The position numbers and the translations under genes were made by a program. Below are positions 1 to 9,989 of a stretch of DNA of 56,114 nt, piece by piece. The first letter of the stretch is position 1. The number at the start of each line of letters is the position of its first letter. The notes beneath the pieces are model-generated. The model saw only the letters and a list, made by a program, of their open reading frames with translations, had not been told where the DNA came from and did no database searches. Source of the DNA: Paulinella micropora (taxonomy: Eukaryota > Cercozoa > Imbricatea > Euglyphida); NCBI GenBank assembly GCA_009731375.1, contig BJOX01000032.1, positions 930,851 to 986,964 of the forward strand, in the 5' to 3' direction.

Positions 1-1105
1 CTTTCTTCTGTGTTAAAAACAGAGTGATAAATCTTCTTCAAACGGCGACCATGACCTCTGTCAAATCGCATAATAATGTTTTGGCTTGTGCTTGCTTGTG
101 TAGTATTCTTATAAACATAGGGATAATCAATATTGAAGTTCATACCTTCGGGGCTAGCAATCTTCTGCTGGATTGATTGAATGACATCAGGGTTCGTTTC
201 AACCGCAAGAAACAAGACAAGATTGGTGACATCAGCAGATACAGCCATAGGCATGGTAGCATTTCCTGCGGCAAGATAAGCAGTGCTAATAGCAGTAGCA
301 GCACCATTCGTCACCGTATAACCGGTTCTGTCAGTAGCACCCCACACAATCCGTATAGTCAAAATCTCTGGAAACATAATAGTCTTATCGAGTGCGAAAA
401 TAGTACTGAGAATCATACCCAAAGGAATTTTAACATTAATGGCCAAAACGGCATTCGCTCCACTTCCAACAAGATACTTCGCCTCATTGTAATTAACATT
501 TACGGTGGATAGTGCTCCAACTCCAGTCGTTAGAGCAGCATCATCATGACGACGAGCAGAAATCACTGGCTCACGCAATAGACCCTGAGTAGAGGCAGCA
601 ACATCGTTAGCACCATCAGCGGCCGCACGAAAGGCTGTTCTAGTTGCTTCAACAGCACTAATGTTAATCAAGCCGTTAGCATTACACTTTTGGAGCATAC
701 ACCCCCAACCACTAGCATCGCCGTGGTTAGGAAAGTCTAAGAAATCCTTCAAACTCATTTCTGGTTTCCACAGCATCTTAGTTACCATTCTGAGATGGTT
801 AAGGTCGCACAGATAACTCCGCTACGGGTCTGAAGTTGTATCTGGCTAATTTGTGAAAGGCAGTCCATAAAAATTCTTGAATAAGTGTTGGCGCCCGCCG
901 CTCTCATAGTATAAGTAAAACTCAAATAAGACCGAGCGAGATTAAAAGGTCGGCTAATAAGGTCAAAGCTTCGTTCTTGTCCGCCAGCAGTGGTGACTTC
1001 AAATGTTCCAGAACCCTCACGAGGGGCTAGCTTATTCAAGCGATACGAAGCACTGATATAACCAGTCTTACTGAAGTCTAATTCTCCGCCGTGTTGAGTT
1101 GGCAT
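1..1105 (-). CDS. Major capsid protein, element A (partial at window edge, one frame break)
   Basis: Structural protein expected to form the hexon-like capsomers of a PLV particle. It runs off the left window edge. The start at 1105 (MPTQHGGELDFS) matches the complete copy at 53289-54779, and the two are nearly identical where both exist. Near 812-816 this copy has two A's where the other has three, so the frame moves by -1 and the open frame from the start Met ends after about 107 residues; downstream of that point the homologous frame stays open to the window edge. This is either a decaying copy or an assembly deletion. Assignment as MCP is by position beside the penton and protease genes and by length; no fold can be computed here. 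Confidence 0.8.
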
Positions 1106-1194
1106 TTTGTTTTTGATTTTTAGGCAGTTGAGATTATTAACTAATTCACAAGAATATATTTATAGAAAAAAATAAATAATTCCAAAATAATTAT

Positions 1195-2007
1195 TTATCT
1201 CTGTTTCAAAAGATTGAAGAATGATGTAAATAAATTAAAATAATTAGTCTCTCTGTAAATCAACAAAGTCATTACAATGCCGAGCCCATTAAGATTTATA
1301 GCCTGATCGTTTTCGTCTGTAAGATAAAACCTATATACATTATTCGAACTGGAGGATAATTTCTTACCATACTCTGACCCACTTCCGTCGTATATAACGG
1401 CTCCAAATGGAATTTCGTTGGCGGTGTATATTTCTTGTAGCACATGATTATCTCCTTCACCAACTAAGTCCGATTGAAGGTATAAAGTCTTTTCCCCAGT
1501 TAGAATAATCACATTTGGCGATTTAATGAAATCATTAGCGAAGAAATATGTTGAATTTCTATCAAATCCCATAACCTCGTGAATACGTGTATCACCATCA
1601 AATATAAACCGCGGTTGAATGCCTCCGTTATTTGAAACACTGAATGTTAATTTGCCATCTTCTGGTTCTATGTTGGTATTGTTGCTTGAGACGACATATG
1701 TATAGTCATTTGGACTTTCTGCCGTCAGTACCTCCGACAACTTATTTTTTAGATTGTTCATTGTGTAGTTTCCCTCAGGTATCGTAATTAAAGCCTCATA
1801 CCCGTCTTCGGATAATGTAAAAGTATTATATGGTGAAGCCACAGAGTAATAAGATTTTGGAACATAGATATGAAGAATTTTACAATGTGTGGGATTGTCT
1901 AGTGATTTTAAGTTTATTTCGTGTGTAAAGTCGCTATCTGTACCCGTTATTCTATTTTTACTATTTATGTAATAGATACCCGAACTTCTACCTCCCTTAT
2001 ACTCCAT
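1195..2007 (-). CDS. Minor capsid (penton) protein, element A
   Basis: 270-aa beta-rich protein immediately downstream of the MCP in the direction away from its start, in the MCP-penton-protease order typical of PLVs and virophages. It starts MEYKGGRSSGIYYINSKNR and ends in an aromatic-rich tail (YFNLFTSFFNLL). The copy at 54887-55699 differs at only a few residues and has the same length. Penton proteins in this virus group are single jelly-roll proteins that occupy capsid vertices; the assignment is from position, size and the N-terminal style 'xxYYINSxNR...DFT', which recurs in PLV minor capsid proteins. The frame is intact. Confidence 0.75.
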   Translation of the reverse strand: MEYKGGRSSGIYYINSKNRITGTDSDFTHEINLKSLDNPTHCKILHIYVPKSYYSVASPYNTFTLSEDGYEALITIPEGNYTMNNLKNKLSEVLTAESPNDYTYVVSSNNTNIEPEDGKLTFSVSNNGGIQPRFIFDGDTRIHEVMGFDRNSTYFFANDFIKSPNVIILTGEKTLYLQSDLVGEGDNHVLQEIYTANEIPFGAVIYDGSGSEYGKKLSSSSNNVYRFYLTDENDQAINLNGLGIVMTLLIYRETNYFNLFTSFFNLLKQR

Positions 2008-2069
2008 CGTAGGTGCTTTTTATAAAAACCACCTACAACCTCAAAAATCTATATATTACAAAATATTTT

Positions 2070-2729
2070 TTATATGTATGTATCAAAATTACCATACCCA
2101 TTCTGTGCTTTTAATTTCTCCGCTTCTTCTTCTTTTAAGTCTGTATAGCCACTAGCAAACTTAAATCGGTTGCCTTTCGCCCGCTCCATTAAAAATCTCA
2201 TACTATGCCAACCACATGTGTCTGAGGTGTTTGATTGTTGCTTTACTTGATTGACCTTCATTAACAAATAACTATCGGGATGGCTTCGGTCAATTAGTTG
2301 TTTCATTTGTTGTTGAAAGTCTTCTGTCGGCTCGTAAAGTGCTAATGTGTCATACACTTCAACACTCCTGTCTTTATCTAGACTTATCCATACGGCGATC
2401 CAATGAGACCCCGCTTGCTTGTGGTTGTCTAAATTCATAATAAATCCGTATCGCTTTCTGCTTTCGGGCTTCAACTTATAGATTTCATCACTGGCTATTG
2501 CTCCGAGATACCATCCATATTTTTTCATTATGTCGTCTATTTCATTAGTCATTAAACCGCGACCCTCTCCTTGTAATGGGACTTGCTCTTGCTGTTGCTC
2601 TGGTGTCTCCGCGACGCTCGGGGGTATGGTTGTCTCCTCTTGCTGTTGTTGCTGTGACTCCACAGAACTTGTGCTCGGGGGTGGTGCTACATCTGACGGT
2701 TGTGTCTCCGCTGGTTGTGGATTTGTCAT
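2070..2729 (-). CDS. Adenain-like cysteine protease, element A
   Basis: Maturation protease of the adenovirus/PLV type (C5/C48-like fold), expected to cleave virion precursors. An N-terminal Pro/Gln-rich tail (about residues 1-55) precedes the catalytic domain. Visible catalytic elements in order: His in GSHWIAVWI, acidic partner in VEVYDTLALY, Gln in NQVKQQ, nucleophile Cys in DTCGWHSMRF. A second copy starts at the right window edge (55722-56114) with the same motifs. The reading frame is also open upstream of the Met at 2729 back to an A8 run near 2818, where it would join the 77-residue ORF at 2801-3034 by a -1 shift, so the true N-terminus may be longer. Confidence 0.88.
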   Translation of the reverse strand: MTNPQPAETQPSDVAPPPSTSSVESQQQQQEETTIPPSVAETPEQQQEQVPLQGEGRGLMTNEIDDIMKKYGWYLGAIASDEIYKLKPESRKRYGFIMNLDNHKQAGSHWIAVWISLDKDRSVEVYDTLALYEPTEDFQQQMKQLIDRSHPDSYLLMKVNQVKQQSNTSDTCGWHSMRFLMERAKGNRFKFASGYTDLKEEEAEKLKAQNGYGNFDTYI

Positions 2730-2800
2730 TTCAAATATAAGTTGTTTAGCATCTGGAGAATTTTCAAAATGGGGTGGGTCTATTGGCGATAGAGTGCTAT

Positions 2801-3034
2801 TTACAGGAGTTTTTTTTCTTCATTCTTTTTGCTTTCATTTTTAGCAATCATTTTTGTTGTAAATTCTTCTAGTTTATCCCATCCATCTTCTGCCGATGAT
2901 ATGTTTTCAGTGATTTTTTGTGTGTATAACCATCTCTTTAAACTAGTGGCGTAGTCGTTTGAACCTTTGTTTTTTATCATAGGGATATTAATGCCTGCTT
3001 TTTTAAGGTGATTTATTATTGTATGATTTTTCAT
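2801..3034 (-). CDS. Small hypothetical protein upstream of the protease
   Basis: 77-aa basic protein (MKNHTIINHLKKAGINIP...). It contains a conserved-looking block, 'SNDYATSLKRWLYTQK', and ends in a Lys-rich tail. It overlaps the next gene upstream (3031-3621) by 4 nt, suggesting cotranscription. Its 3' end runs into an A8 tract after which the protease frame is open at -1. It may therefore be the N-terminal domain of a frameshifted protease precursor, or a separate gene. I do not recognise a family. Confidence 0.5.
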   Translation of the reverse strand: MKNHTIINHLKKAGINIPMIKNKGSNDYATSLKRWLYTQKITENISSAEDGWDKLEEFTTKMIAKNESKKNEEKKLL

Positions 3035-3621
3035 TTTTTGACATGTTTTTTTCTCGATTTCTCAGAGAACATTTCATCAATAATTCTTCGTCTCTTTTCT
3101 TCTTCCAAATCTTTTTCTTGTTTATTTACTTTGTCAGTTATATCAGTTATTTTTGGGGAAGATGTAGTTTCGGTTTTCTTTGGTTTATTTATAGTTGAAG
3201 GGGTATTCGGTTTCGCTATAAACGGCTGTGCAACTGGAGCCGTCAATAATCCCTGTCTATGTCGTTGTTCTGCCTGTAGTTCCTGAATAAGTCGTTGTTC
3301 CTTCTTCTGTTCCCTAGACTTTTCTTCCTGTCTTTCCTTAATCTCCGCCAGTTGTCTTTTATGATCCCTATTCATTATTTCATTTAGTTCCTTAGTATCT
3401 GCTTTGATTTTTCTTTCTAGCCTCTTCTTCTCCTCTTCTATCTCATCCCGTTTCTTCTTTTCCTTTTCTTCCTCGTCATGTATTAACTCATATTTCTTTT
3501 GTAAGTTGCTTTGTATCTGGTTTCTGTTCTCGTGTTCAAGACGATTGAAATCAGATTTGATTATTTTTTCCCTTGGTTTGTGGCCCTGCCTTTGTGGCCT
3601 CGGCTTACCAATATATTTCAT
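3031..3621 (-). CDS. Charged coiled-coil protein
   Basis: 196-aa protein. The N-terminus is basic (MKYIGKPRPQRQGHKPREK). The middle, about residues 40-120, is almost wholly Glu/Lys/Arg/Gln with heptad-like periodicity, as expected for a long coiled coil. A Pro/Thr-rich linker (residues 125-155) and a basic end (SRKKHVKK) follow. It lies between the protease and the core-protein/ATPase block on the same strand, so it is probably a virion internal or scaffolding protein; that role is inference from context. No enzymatic motif is seen. Confidence 0.6.
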   Translation of the reverse strand: MKYIGKPRPQRQGHKPREKIIKSDFNRLEHENRNQIQSNLQKKYELIHDEEEKEKKKRDEIEEEKKRLERKIKADTKELNEIMNRDHKRQLAEIKERQEEKSREQKKEQRLIQELQAEQRHRQGLLTAPVAQPFIAKPNTPSTINKPKKTETTSSPKITDITDKVNKQEKDLEEEKRRRIIDEMFSEKSRKKHVKK

Positions 3622-3674
3622 AAAAAGTTTAACGATTTGTAATGTGCTTAAATCATTTGTTTTCTTACCAAAAT

Positions 3675-3770
3675 TGTAAAACCGATTTATTTTTTCCTAA
3701 AATAAAAAAAATAGATGTTTTAGAATAAGCGGGAATGCGAAGCATGAAGCGCAATTCTAAAATATCAAAG
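3675..3770 (+). repeat. Duplicated promoter plus start region (inverted copy at 5066-5150)
   Basis: The plus-strand sequence here and the reverse complement of 5066-5150 share an AT-rich leader (accgattta, A-rich tract, gatgttttagaataag) followed by the first 10-12 codons of the downstream gene. Both genes begin MRSxKRNSKIS. The two copies are in inverted orientation and drive a 42-aa plus-strand gene and the minus-strand ATPase gene. Similarity is read by eye, roughly 80% over the best 55 bp. Confidence 0.65.
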
Positions 3771-3863
3771 GCAAAAGTCCGTCCACCTAGGGTTTATAGG
3801 AATAAGAGCGGGAGACCTTATATTATCCAGAAGGGTAAAAAATATTATCTTGATGTTTGTTGA
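3735..3863 (+). CDS. Small basic protein sharing the ATPase N-terminus
   Basis: 42-aa highly basic ORF on the plus strand, starting MRSMKRNSKISKAK and ending GKKYYLDVC. The first dozen codons and the sequence upstream duplicate, in inverted orientation, those of the ATPase gene at 5105. After that it diverges into a short segment (YRNKSGRPYIIQKGKKYYL) that resembles small basic PLV proteins. It is the only plus-strand ORF in an otherwise minus-strand block. Too short for a family call; the intact frame and native-looking promoter support it. Confidence 0.45.
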   Translation: MRSMKRNSKISKAKVRPPRVYRNKSGRPYIIQKGKKYYLDVC

Positions 3864-3910
3864 AGACGTAGTCTGAAAAGAAAATCGTAGATTTTCTAAA
3901 CAAATATCAT
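3852..3910. terminator. Hairpin between convergent gene ends (copy at 5158-5198)
   Basis: The element ttgttgaagacgtagtctga occurs here and again at about 5166. At the second site it is bracketed by gatatttgtt / aacaaatatc, giving a stem with an inner AGAC/GTCT stem. Here the outer arms are separated by a second small hairpin (gaaaatc/gattttc). The first lies where the 42-aa plus gene and the minus core-protein gene converge; the second lies at the 3' end of the minus gene at 5194. A transcription-end or RNA-processing signal is the simplest inference. Confidence 0.4.
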
Positions 3911-3913
3911 CAT

Positions 3914-4222
3914 TTAATGAAACTTTACAGCACCTCCTCGTTGCTTACCATATCCGAGTTTTGATGCTGTAGCACTAACACTACCTGCGTAAGGCACCCC
4001 AATGCTACTCAATGCCCCAGCAGTTCTAGAGATTACCTTATTATCGCGAAGGAATTTATTAACAGCCAAGGCCGTTTTTCCGACCTTAGCCTAGTTAATC
4101 TTTCCTGCCTTTTGTCCGCATCCCTTCTTAGTTTTCTTTTTTCCTCCCTTCTGTGGCATTGATGGATTGTATCCGATGTTATATCCTGATGGTTGTGAAA
4201 TTATCACTGGCGATACTGGCAT
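3914..4222 (-). pseudogene. Small basic virion core protein (one in-frame amber)
   Basis: 103-codon frame starting MPVSPVIISQPSG and ending KLGYGKQRGGAVKFH, interrupted by a single TAG at 4091-4093. A Lys/Gly-rich segment (GGKKKTKKGCG) is followed by an Ala/Val-rich part and a terminal GYGxxRGG motif. Small basic proteins with a Gly-Arg-rich C-terminus next to the ATPase are common in PLVs and adenovirus-like elements, where they are thought to condense DNA. The assignment is moderate. The rest of the frame is clean, so the stop is recent, an error, or read through. Confidence 0.55.
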
Positions 4223-4262
4223 ATAATATACATTAAAAAAATAATTATATAAAAATATTATT

Positions 4263-5105
4263 TCAGGCGGTAAGCAAAATTTTTCTTAACTCGTCATCAA
4301 CACTTGAGACATAAAGAAAATTAAATCGTTCCTTTGTAGCCTCGTTATATTTTTGGAGAAAATAATCAAAATCAAAAGATAAGTCTAAGTGTTTTTACAC
4401 GAGTTCCATTTTATCCTGAGACTGGCCCGGAAAGATTAATAAATAATCTAATTGTTTAATTGCTTCTGGCCGTAGGTCGTTCAGATACTGGCTAGACATA
4501 ATCACCTTTGATTTATAGTGTCTGTTCTTTTTTAACAAATCACTTACGGACTTGTCTCTTAATCCACTCCCTAAATCATCCAAAACAAAAACAACCTCTG
4601 GAGAAATATACTTGCTGGGTCGTTCTTTTGGTTCTGTAGTTTTCTTTTTTTCTTCTTTTCCAAAGTATAAAAATTGTGGCTTCTCTATTTCTTCTTTGTC
4701 CTGTTTTACTTCTCCTTCGTGTTGCTCGTCATGTCTATTCAGTTTGTCTAACTCATAATCAATGACATTTACACCATCTGATTTAAGAAAGGTATATATT
4801 GCCATTGGGTTTCCCCTGTTCTTAAAGTGCTTAACCATTGCTTTATCAATGTAGTCCTTGTGAATTGTTGAAGCAATAATTACAATACGGGTTTTTCTGT
4901 CTGTAGTCCGTTTCAGTATTTCAAAGAGTGCTGTCGTTTTCCCGCTCTTCTTACGGGCGAGTAGAAATATATTGGCATACGGCTCGTTGAATAATTTATA
5001 ACCTTTTGCTTTTTTGTTTCCACCCCCCTCTTGTTTTACTGGCTTCACCTTGACATTATTAATCTTCTCCATTGATATTTTAGAATTGCGTTTCGTGCTC
5101 CGCAC
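4263..5105 (-). CDS. Genome-packaging ATPase (A32/FtsK-HerA type), element A, with internal TAA
   Basis: Motor expected to pump DNA into the capsid. Walker A is ARKKSGKTTALFE (about residue 50). Walker B is VVFVLDDLGSG (about residue 172), followed by the sensor-like segment KVIMSSQYLNDLRPEA, as in A32-like ATPases. The open frame stops with TAA at 4395-4397 after 236 codons, but the same frame continues for a further 44 codons (KHLDLSFDFDYF... to a TGA at 4263-4265) that look like the normal C-terminus of this family. The gene shares its promoter and first codons with the small gene at 3735. Either a late nonsense mutation or a sequencing substitution. Confidence 0.8.
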
Positions 5106-5193
5106 TCTCTCTTATTCTAAAACATCGTTTTTCTTTATTGTTTAAATTAAATCGGTTGTCGATATTTGTTGAAGACGTAGTCTGAAACAAATA

Positions 5194-5559
5194 TCAGCCT
5201 ACCAATTCCAAACACACAACAATTCGGCCTGCTAAATTTCCTGTGTCAATATTTCCGCTGTCAGTTTCAAGGACTTTAAATGTATATTGTCCGTCAGTCC
5301 ATCCGACAACACCCAAATTATAACTAAGGTTTGAAATGTTTGCTGTGGTGCTGTCCGCAAATGTGCCAATAATTCCAATTCTGTCCATATAAAGAATTCT
5401 GGTTTTGGTTTCGGTCTGGTCGTTCATATAGTGGATAAACTTAACATTAATTTTGGTTGGTGTGAATGACATTTGGATATTCTTATTAAATGTTTTGCTT
5501 CCTCCAGCAAAATCATTGCTCAGAAAAATAATCCGCTGATATTTATATTCAGTAGCCAT
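5194..5559 (-). CDS. Small beta-rich hypothetical protein
   Basis: 121-aa intact ORF (MATEYKYQRIIFLSNDFAGG...) rich in Thr, Ile, Asp and aromatic residues, with no membrane segment or catalytic motif; composition suggests a beta structure such as a small virion or fibre-associated protein. It sits between the ATPase and the TM/fibre genes on the same strand. Its start codon overlaps head-to-head (CATG) with a possible start of the plus-strand cysteine-rich gene at 5558. I do not recognise the family. Confidence 0.55.
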   Translation of the reverse strand: MATEYKYQRIIFLSNDFAGGSKTFNKNIQMSFTPTKINVKFIHYMNDQTETKTRILYMDRIGIIGTFADSTTANISNLSYNLGVVGWTDGQYTFKVLETDSGNIDTGNLAGRIVVCLELVG

Positions 5560-5817
5560 GATTATATTACTGATGATAAACTTTTTAATAACAAAAATAT
5601 TTTCGCGGACTGCCTGCGACTTTTACTCACGGGTCGGCGATAAAAAAATGAGAGTTGTGCTTATTGTATAAAGCAAGGAATAGAAACTAAATTTAAATGT
5701 GCATATAAGCCTATGAGTGATTGGTGTGTTAGTTTTGATGAAGCCCTGCCTTTAATGTGTTCGGGTAGTGATGCTTATTGGTATAAAATACACTTGTATG
5801 AATGCTCACTTCTTTGA
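5558..5817 (+). pseudogene. Cys-rich secreted-type protein, element A copy (frameshifted)
   Basis: Homologue of the intact gene at 33978-34229. A hydrophobic N-terminus (MIILLMINFLITKIF) is followed by SRTACDFYSR, then, after an A7 run near 5646-5652, the frame moves by -1 to a segment with CAYCIKQG, CVSFDEALPLMC and YKIHLYEC before a TGA at 5815. Relative to the intact copy, one base is missing at the A run. It is encoded antisense to the surrounding genes and its 3' end overlaps the end of the TM gene by 12 nt. Likely a small exported or membrane-tethered protein stabilised by disulfides; its role is unknown. Confidence 0.6.
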
Positions 5818-6162
5818 ACTAGAAGGTGATGGAAGGCAAATGCCTATAAGTAAGGTCAAAATACCGACATATGTGTTGGCTACCTCACAAGGTAAGTTCT
5901 TTTCAGATAGCCTCACGATACAAAGGGTTATAATGGCAATAATGATACCCATTTGAAATAAGTATTTAATAAGTCGGCTGTCTGTCGGTCTGTTTTTTAT
6001 ACTACAACAATTCCAGTTATCTTCCAATTCGTGCTCTACTTTTTTTTCCTCAGTCTTTAGTTCTACTTCAAGAACACGAGACTTTAATTCTGGAGTTAGT
6101 TCGCCATCCATATCCATAATAGGTGGTGGTCTATGAAGTCTAGTTGTATTATTGTTTGACAT
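5806..6162 (-). CDS. Two-TM small membrane protein overlapping the fibre gene, element A
   Basis: 118-aa protein starting MSNNNTTRLHRPPP. A cytosolic-looking acidic half contains NCC, then two hydrophobic segments follow (MGIIIAIITLCIVRL and YVGILTLLIGICL) separated by the short loop SEKNLPCEVANT, and it ends in a polar tail. The ATG lies inside the last codons of the fibre gene, giving a 14-nt overlap. The same overlap is kept in element D (34577-34590), which argues for coupled translation. Two short TMs beside a fibre gene resemble holin-like or membrane-remodelling proteins, but no function can be claimed. Confidence 0.7.
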   Translation of the reverse strand: MSNNNTTRLHRPPPIMDMDGELTPELKSRVLEVELKTEEKKVEHELEDNWNCCSIKNRPTDSRLIKYLFQMGIIIAIITLCIVRLSEKNLPCEVANTYVGILTLLIGICLPSPSSSKK

Positions 6163-9100
6163 TATCAAGAACGGTCACTCTGATTTCTGCTAATTGATTT
6201 GCTTGGTCTTGTAGTATATTCATAAGATTTTTATTTTCTTTTTCTAAATTAACTACCTTTTCCGCCATGTGTTGAAAAGCACTAACCAGTATTGGTATGA
6301 AGTCCGTATATGTTATACCTTCAAAGTTTCCATTTCCATCAACCGCTTTTATTCCACTTTCGGATACAAACTCTGGAAATATTTTTTTAACTTCATCAGC
6401 AATAAATCCGTGGTTCTTTCGTTCTTTCTTTTTGTCTGATTTCAAATAATATGAACAGCAATTTATTTTCATAAGTTTATCGCAACAATCTCCGCAGTCT
6501 AGTGTTTTAATATCTGATTTTAATCTCATGTCTGAACCAGAAGACCATGTATTTGCTCCCGCAGCCAAAAACACATATCCTGTATTGTTTTCACCATTTG
6601 ATAATGAAGTCGACCAAGCATGTAATAATCCACCTGTATTCATTACCACCGCATGACCTGATGAGTCTCCTGCTTTCATAAATATTTGTGGGTTGGTCGT
6701 ATTTTGTGGTCTTTTTCTTAATGTTAAAAATCCGCTGGATGCAGTTGTCATGCTTGTATCACTCTGAGCATAGATTACTCCAGTCCCCCTCGCATAAAAA
6801 TTTAAATCTTGATTGGTATTGCTTCCTGTAGCATATATTGAATTATAACCAAAACCAACTCCCTGTGTCCCGTTGCTGTGTCTGAATTCAACACCAGCAG
6901 AAGATGCTCCAAGATTGCCTGTGACATATAACCCGACTGGTGTAGCATGAGACCCGCTTCTTGCTTCCCCGCGTATGTCGACTGTGCTATTAACAACAGA
7001 TATAACCGCATTTGCCGTTATTGCCTTTGAAGCAGTAATTCCCGCATTACCAATTCTGAATAACTCATTTGTAGCACCATAGTAAAATATGTGATTATCA
7101 GTTGTAGCATTAACATTGTACATCATTGTGTCTAGTTTAATACCAAATCCATTAAAAGCAGTCGTGGAGCCTGTTCCACCATCCCACAAAACTAATTTGT
7201 TATTTGTGTTTGTATATCCTGACCTATCTATGAAAACACTTTTTCCAGCACCTACTACTATATTGTCGCTTGTTGTTAATGTTGTTGTTGATACACCCGC
7301 ATTTGCTGTTAGTAATCCCGTTGTGCTACTGATGTCCATTGCGACATTAAACGATACATTATTTCCCACCGTTGCTCCTGATTTGTAATAGAAAATAAGA
7401 TTAGTGCTTTTTTGTATTAAAAAGTTAGATGTCGCAGAAGATGATTTCCATGCCCCTCCCGACACATAAGCATCAAAACCTAAATTAATATCATTATGAG
7501 CATAATTCCACATTTGAAAAACTGGATGGATGTCTGCTGTTGTTATTGCCTGTATATGTGGCCCCGCGGGGTCGCTCGCAGTTCCATATAACTCTAAGCC
7601 ACCAGTTGCTCCTACTCCTTTTGTTGTATTGCCTATGATTATTGGTTTGCCTGATGCTGTTGTTATTTTGTCGCTTGTTGCTAATGTTGTTGTAGCCATA
7701 CCAGCAGTTGCCGTTAATGTAGTTCCAGTTATTGTTCCACCATTTGTTATGTTATTTGAGTTCATATCCAAAGCACCATAAAACCTCATACCGCCAGCAT
7801 TGTTAAAACGGACAATGTCAGACGAAGCACTTTTATTATCCAAAAGTTTTGAAATATAAAGTCCCGCCCCTTTCGCATCAAATGCTACATTCGTAAATAC
7901 ATAACCTCTTTGGTTCGCGGTTCCACTTGTAGCAGTATTTAGAGTAAATAAGAAATACTGATAATCTCCTGATGTCTGTGAAAAGAATATATCACCTCCA
8001 TTTTGGTTTAATATCCTCGCCCCATTATATGTTATATTTCCACCATTTGTGATAGTTTGATTATTAAAATCGGCATTGTTCGTTAAAGTTAGATATTTTA
8101 TCGTAGTGCTCGCACCATTAAATGTTTTACTTCCTGTTATGGTTTGGTCTGTTGTTAGTTTTACATTTTGCCCGTCCAATGTGTCCGCATACCCTTTTGT
8201 AGCTCCGTCCGTTGCTAATGTCGGAGTTCCAAGGTTGGCTATTTTGCTACTATTACAATCTAGCCCCGAAGCATTTACCCAACCGACAATCGTCCCGTCA
8301 ATAATAAAACTTATTTTTTTCGCAGAAATTTCAAAGTTGTAATATGTTGCAGTTTTCATATCCAAACTAGCAATTGACCCGATATTACTGGTAGAATTGA
8401 AAACGATAAATGTGCCCTTTGTTGTTGAATTGATTGAATTTCCCGTTATTTCAACACCACTGCTATATGTCTTAATTCCTGCTATGGTTTGGTTTCCTGT
8501 TAGTTTCACATTTTGCCCGTCTAATGTATCCACATAACTTTTGTTTGCTCCGTCCGTTGTTGCTGATGGTGTGGCTAAGTTTGTTATTTTGTTGTTATTC
8601 AAACTTAATGTTGTTCCAGTTGCGGTTATAATTAAAGTATTACCTGAATATAACTCTACATACGAACCAGTTATTTGTATCGGATACCAAGTCGCTGTTG
8701 CTGTTTTTTGTGCTGCAATCATTCCTATTTTTGTATCAAAGGCTATGCCGATGCCGTCAAAAGTAGAAGGATTGGACGAACCACTTACTTCTAAAGTTGA
8801 TGTAAATTTTTTATTCCCTGCTATGGTTTGGTCTCCTGTTAGTTTAACGACAGAAGTGTCAAGAGTAGAAACATCAACACCATCAACAAGATTAACATTT
8901 GTTATGCTTTGGCTTTTCATATCAATACCCGCACTAGCATTTATTATACTGCTAAATGTTTTTATTCCTCCTATGGTTTGGTCTCCTGTTAGTTTGACCA
9001 CTGAACCATCAACTGCAAGATTAGTGAGATTAATTCCATTATACGTAGACTCCCTCGAAATAGCATAGCTATTCATATTTAGTCCTCCCGTCATACTAGC

Positions 9101-9989
9101 AGTTCCGTCTAATCTAAGAAAGGGTGGTGTGGTCTTTCTCCATTGCCCCGTGCTATACATAATCAGTTGGTTATCTGCTGGAAAGCCTGTTATCGTCACA
9201 TCGCTATGTGAGTCTATACTTCCAGCTGCTGACACCTTATTATTATTATCATTATGCTCAAATATCCATTCATCAACACCTTTGTCATTTAGTAAATTAA
9301 CTCCTGTTATATTCTTCATTCCCATACTAATGTTGCCTGTTTCATCAACATTTATCGGAAATGTTTTATTTACCCAGTTTATTGAGTTATATGTTAGATA
9401 ACTATTCATCGCTATCGGCGCGGTTATAACCACATCTGAAAGTGTATCAATTGAACCAAGGGCTGTATTCTTCCATTTGCCTTCTACATCGTTGTAAGTT
9501 AAGTATTGTCCGCTCGCTTGTGCAAATATGTTTGTGTCAATCAAATTATATAAACTTGTTTGGTGCGGATTGGAAGTATTAGAGCGGTGTTGAGTTGAGG
9601 CTTTGACTTCGTCATTATCCCTTACTCGTTGCTCTGTGTAGTATAAACTGCTTCCTTCTTTGATATCAGTCGTTGATTTTAAAGCGAGACGTGTGTCAAA
9701 GCGGTTATCAGTCCAATAATAATTAAGTCCTTCTTTTAGGTCAGTTGTTGATTTTAAAGCGAACCGACCATCAAAGCGGTTATCGGTCCAATAATAATTA
9801 AGTCNNNNNNNNNNTTAGCCTTTCTTTTAGGTCTGTTGTTGATTTTAAAGCGAGACGTGTGTCAAATCGGTCGTCAGTGTAATAAAGATTTATGGGGTCA
9901 GCATCTTCTGGCACTCGGTCTGTATTCAGACCGACTATGTTTGTGTTGGTAAGGTCAAGGTTAAGTATATTTAGACTATCAACAGCCAA
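6149..9989 (-). CDS. Modular tail-fibre-like protein with C-terminal S74 chaperone, element A
   Basis: About 1,280 codons, crossing an N gap at 9805-9814. The N-terminus has repeats of the form YYTDDRFDTRLALKSTTDL, familiar from phage fibres. The long middle is built of degenerate modules ('VKLTGDQTIAGxKTF', 'NNNKITNLATPSATTDGA'). The C-terminus carries an intramolecular chaperone/autoprotease of the Peptidase_S74 (endosialidase) type: SDMRLKSDI followed by HGFIADEVKKIFPEFV and a terminal coiled coil (KVVNLEKENKNLMNIL). Such proteins form trimeric receptor-binding fibres and cleave off their chaperone. The start is uncertain: an ATG near 10021 opens a short frame out of phase. Element D has a mosaic relative at 34577-38126. 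Confidence 0.82.
9805..9814. other. Scaffold gap (10 N) in fibre repeats
   Basis: Ten N's lie within the near-identical RFDxRxALKSTTDLKEG repeats of the fibre gene. The true gap size is unknown and the repeat number may be collapsed. Confidence 0.95.

Noticed and set aside
7000-9400. Plus-strand ORFs of 60-175 aa within the fibre gene
   Set aside because: Shadows of the minus-strand fibre; hydrophobic composition comes from antisense Thr/Asn codons.
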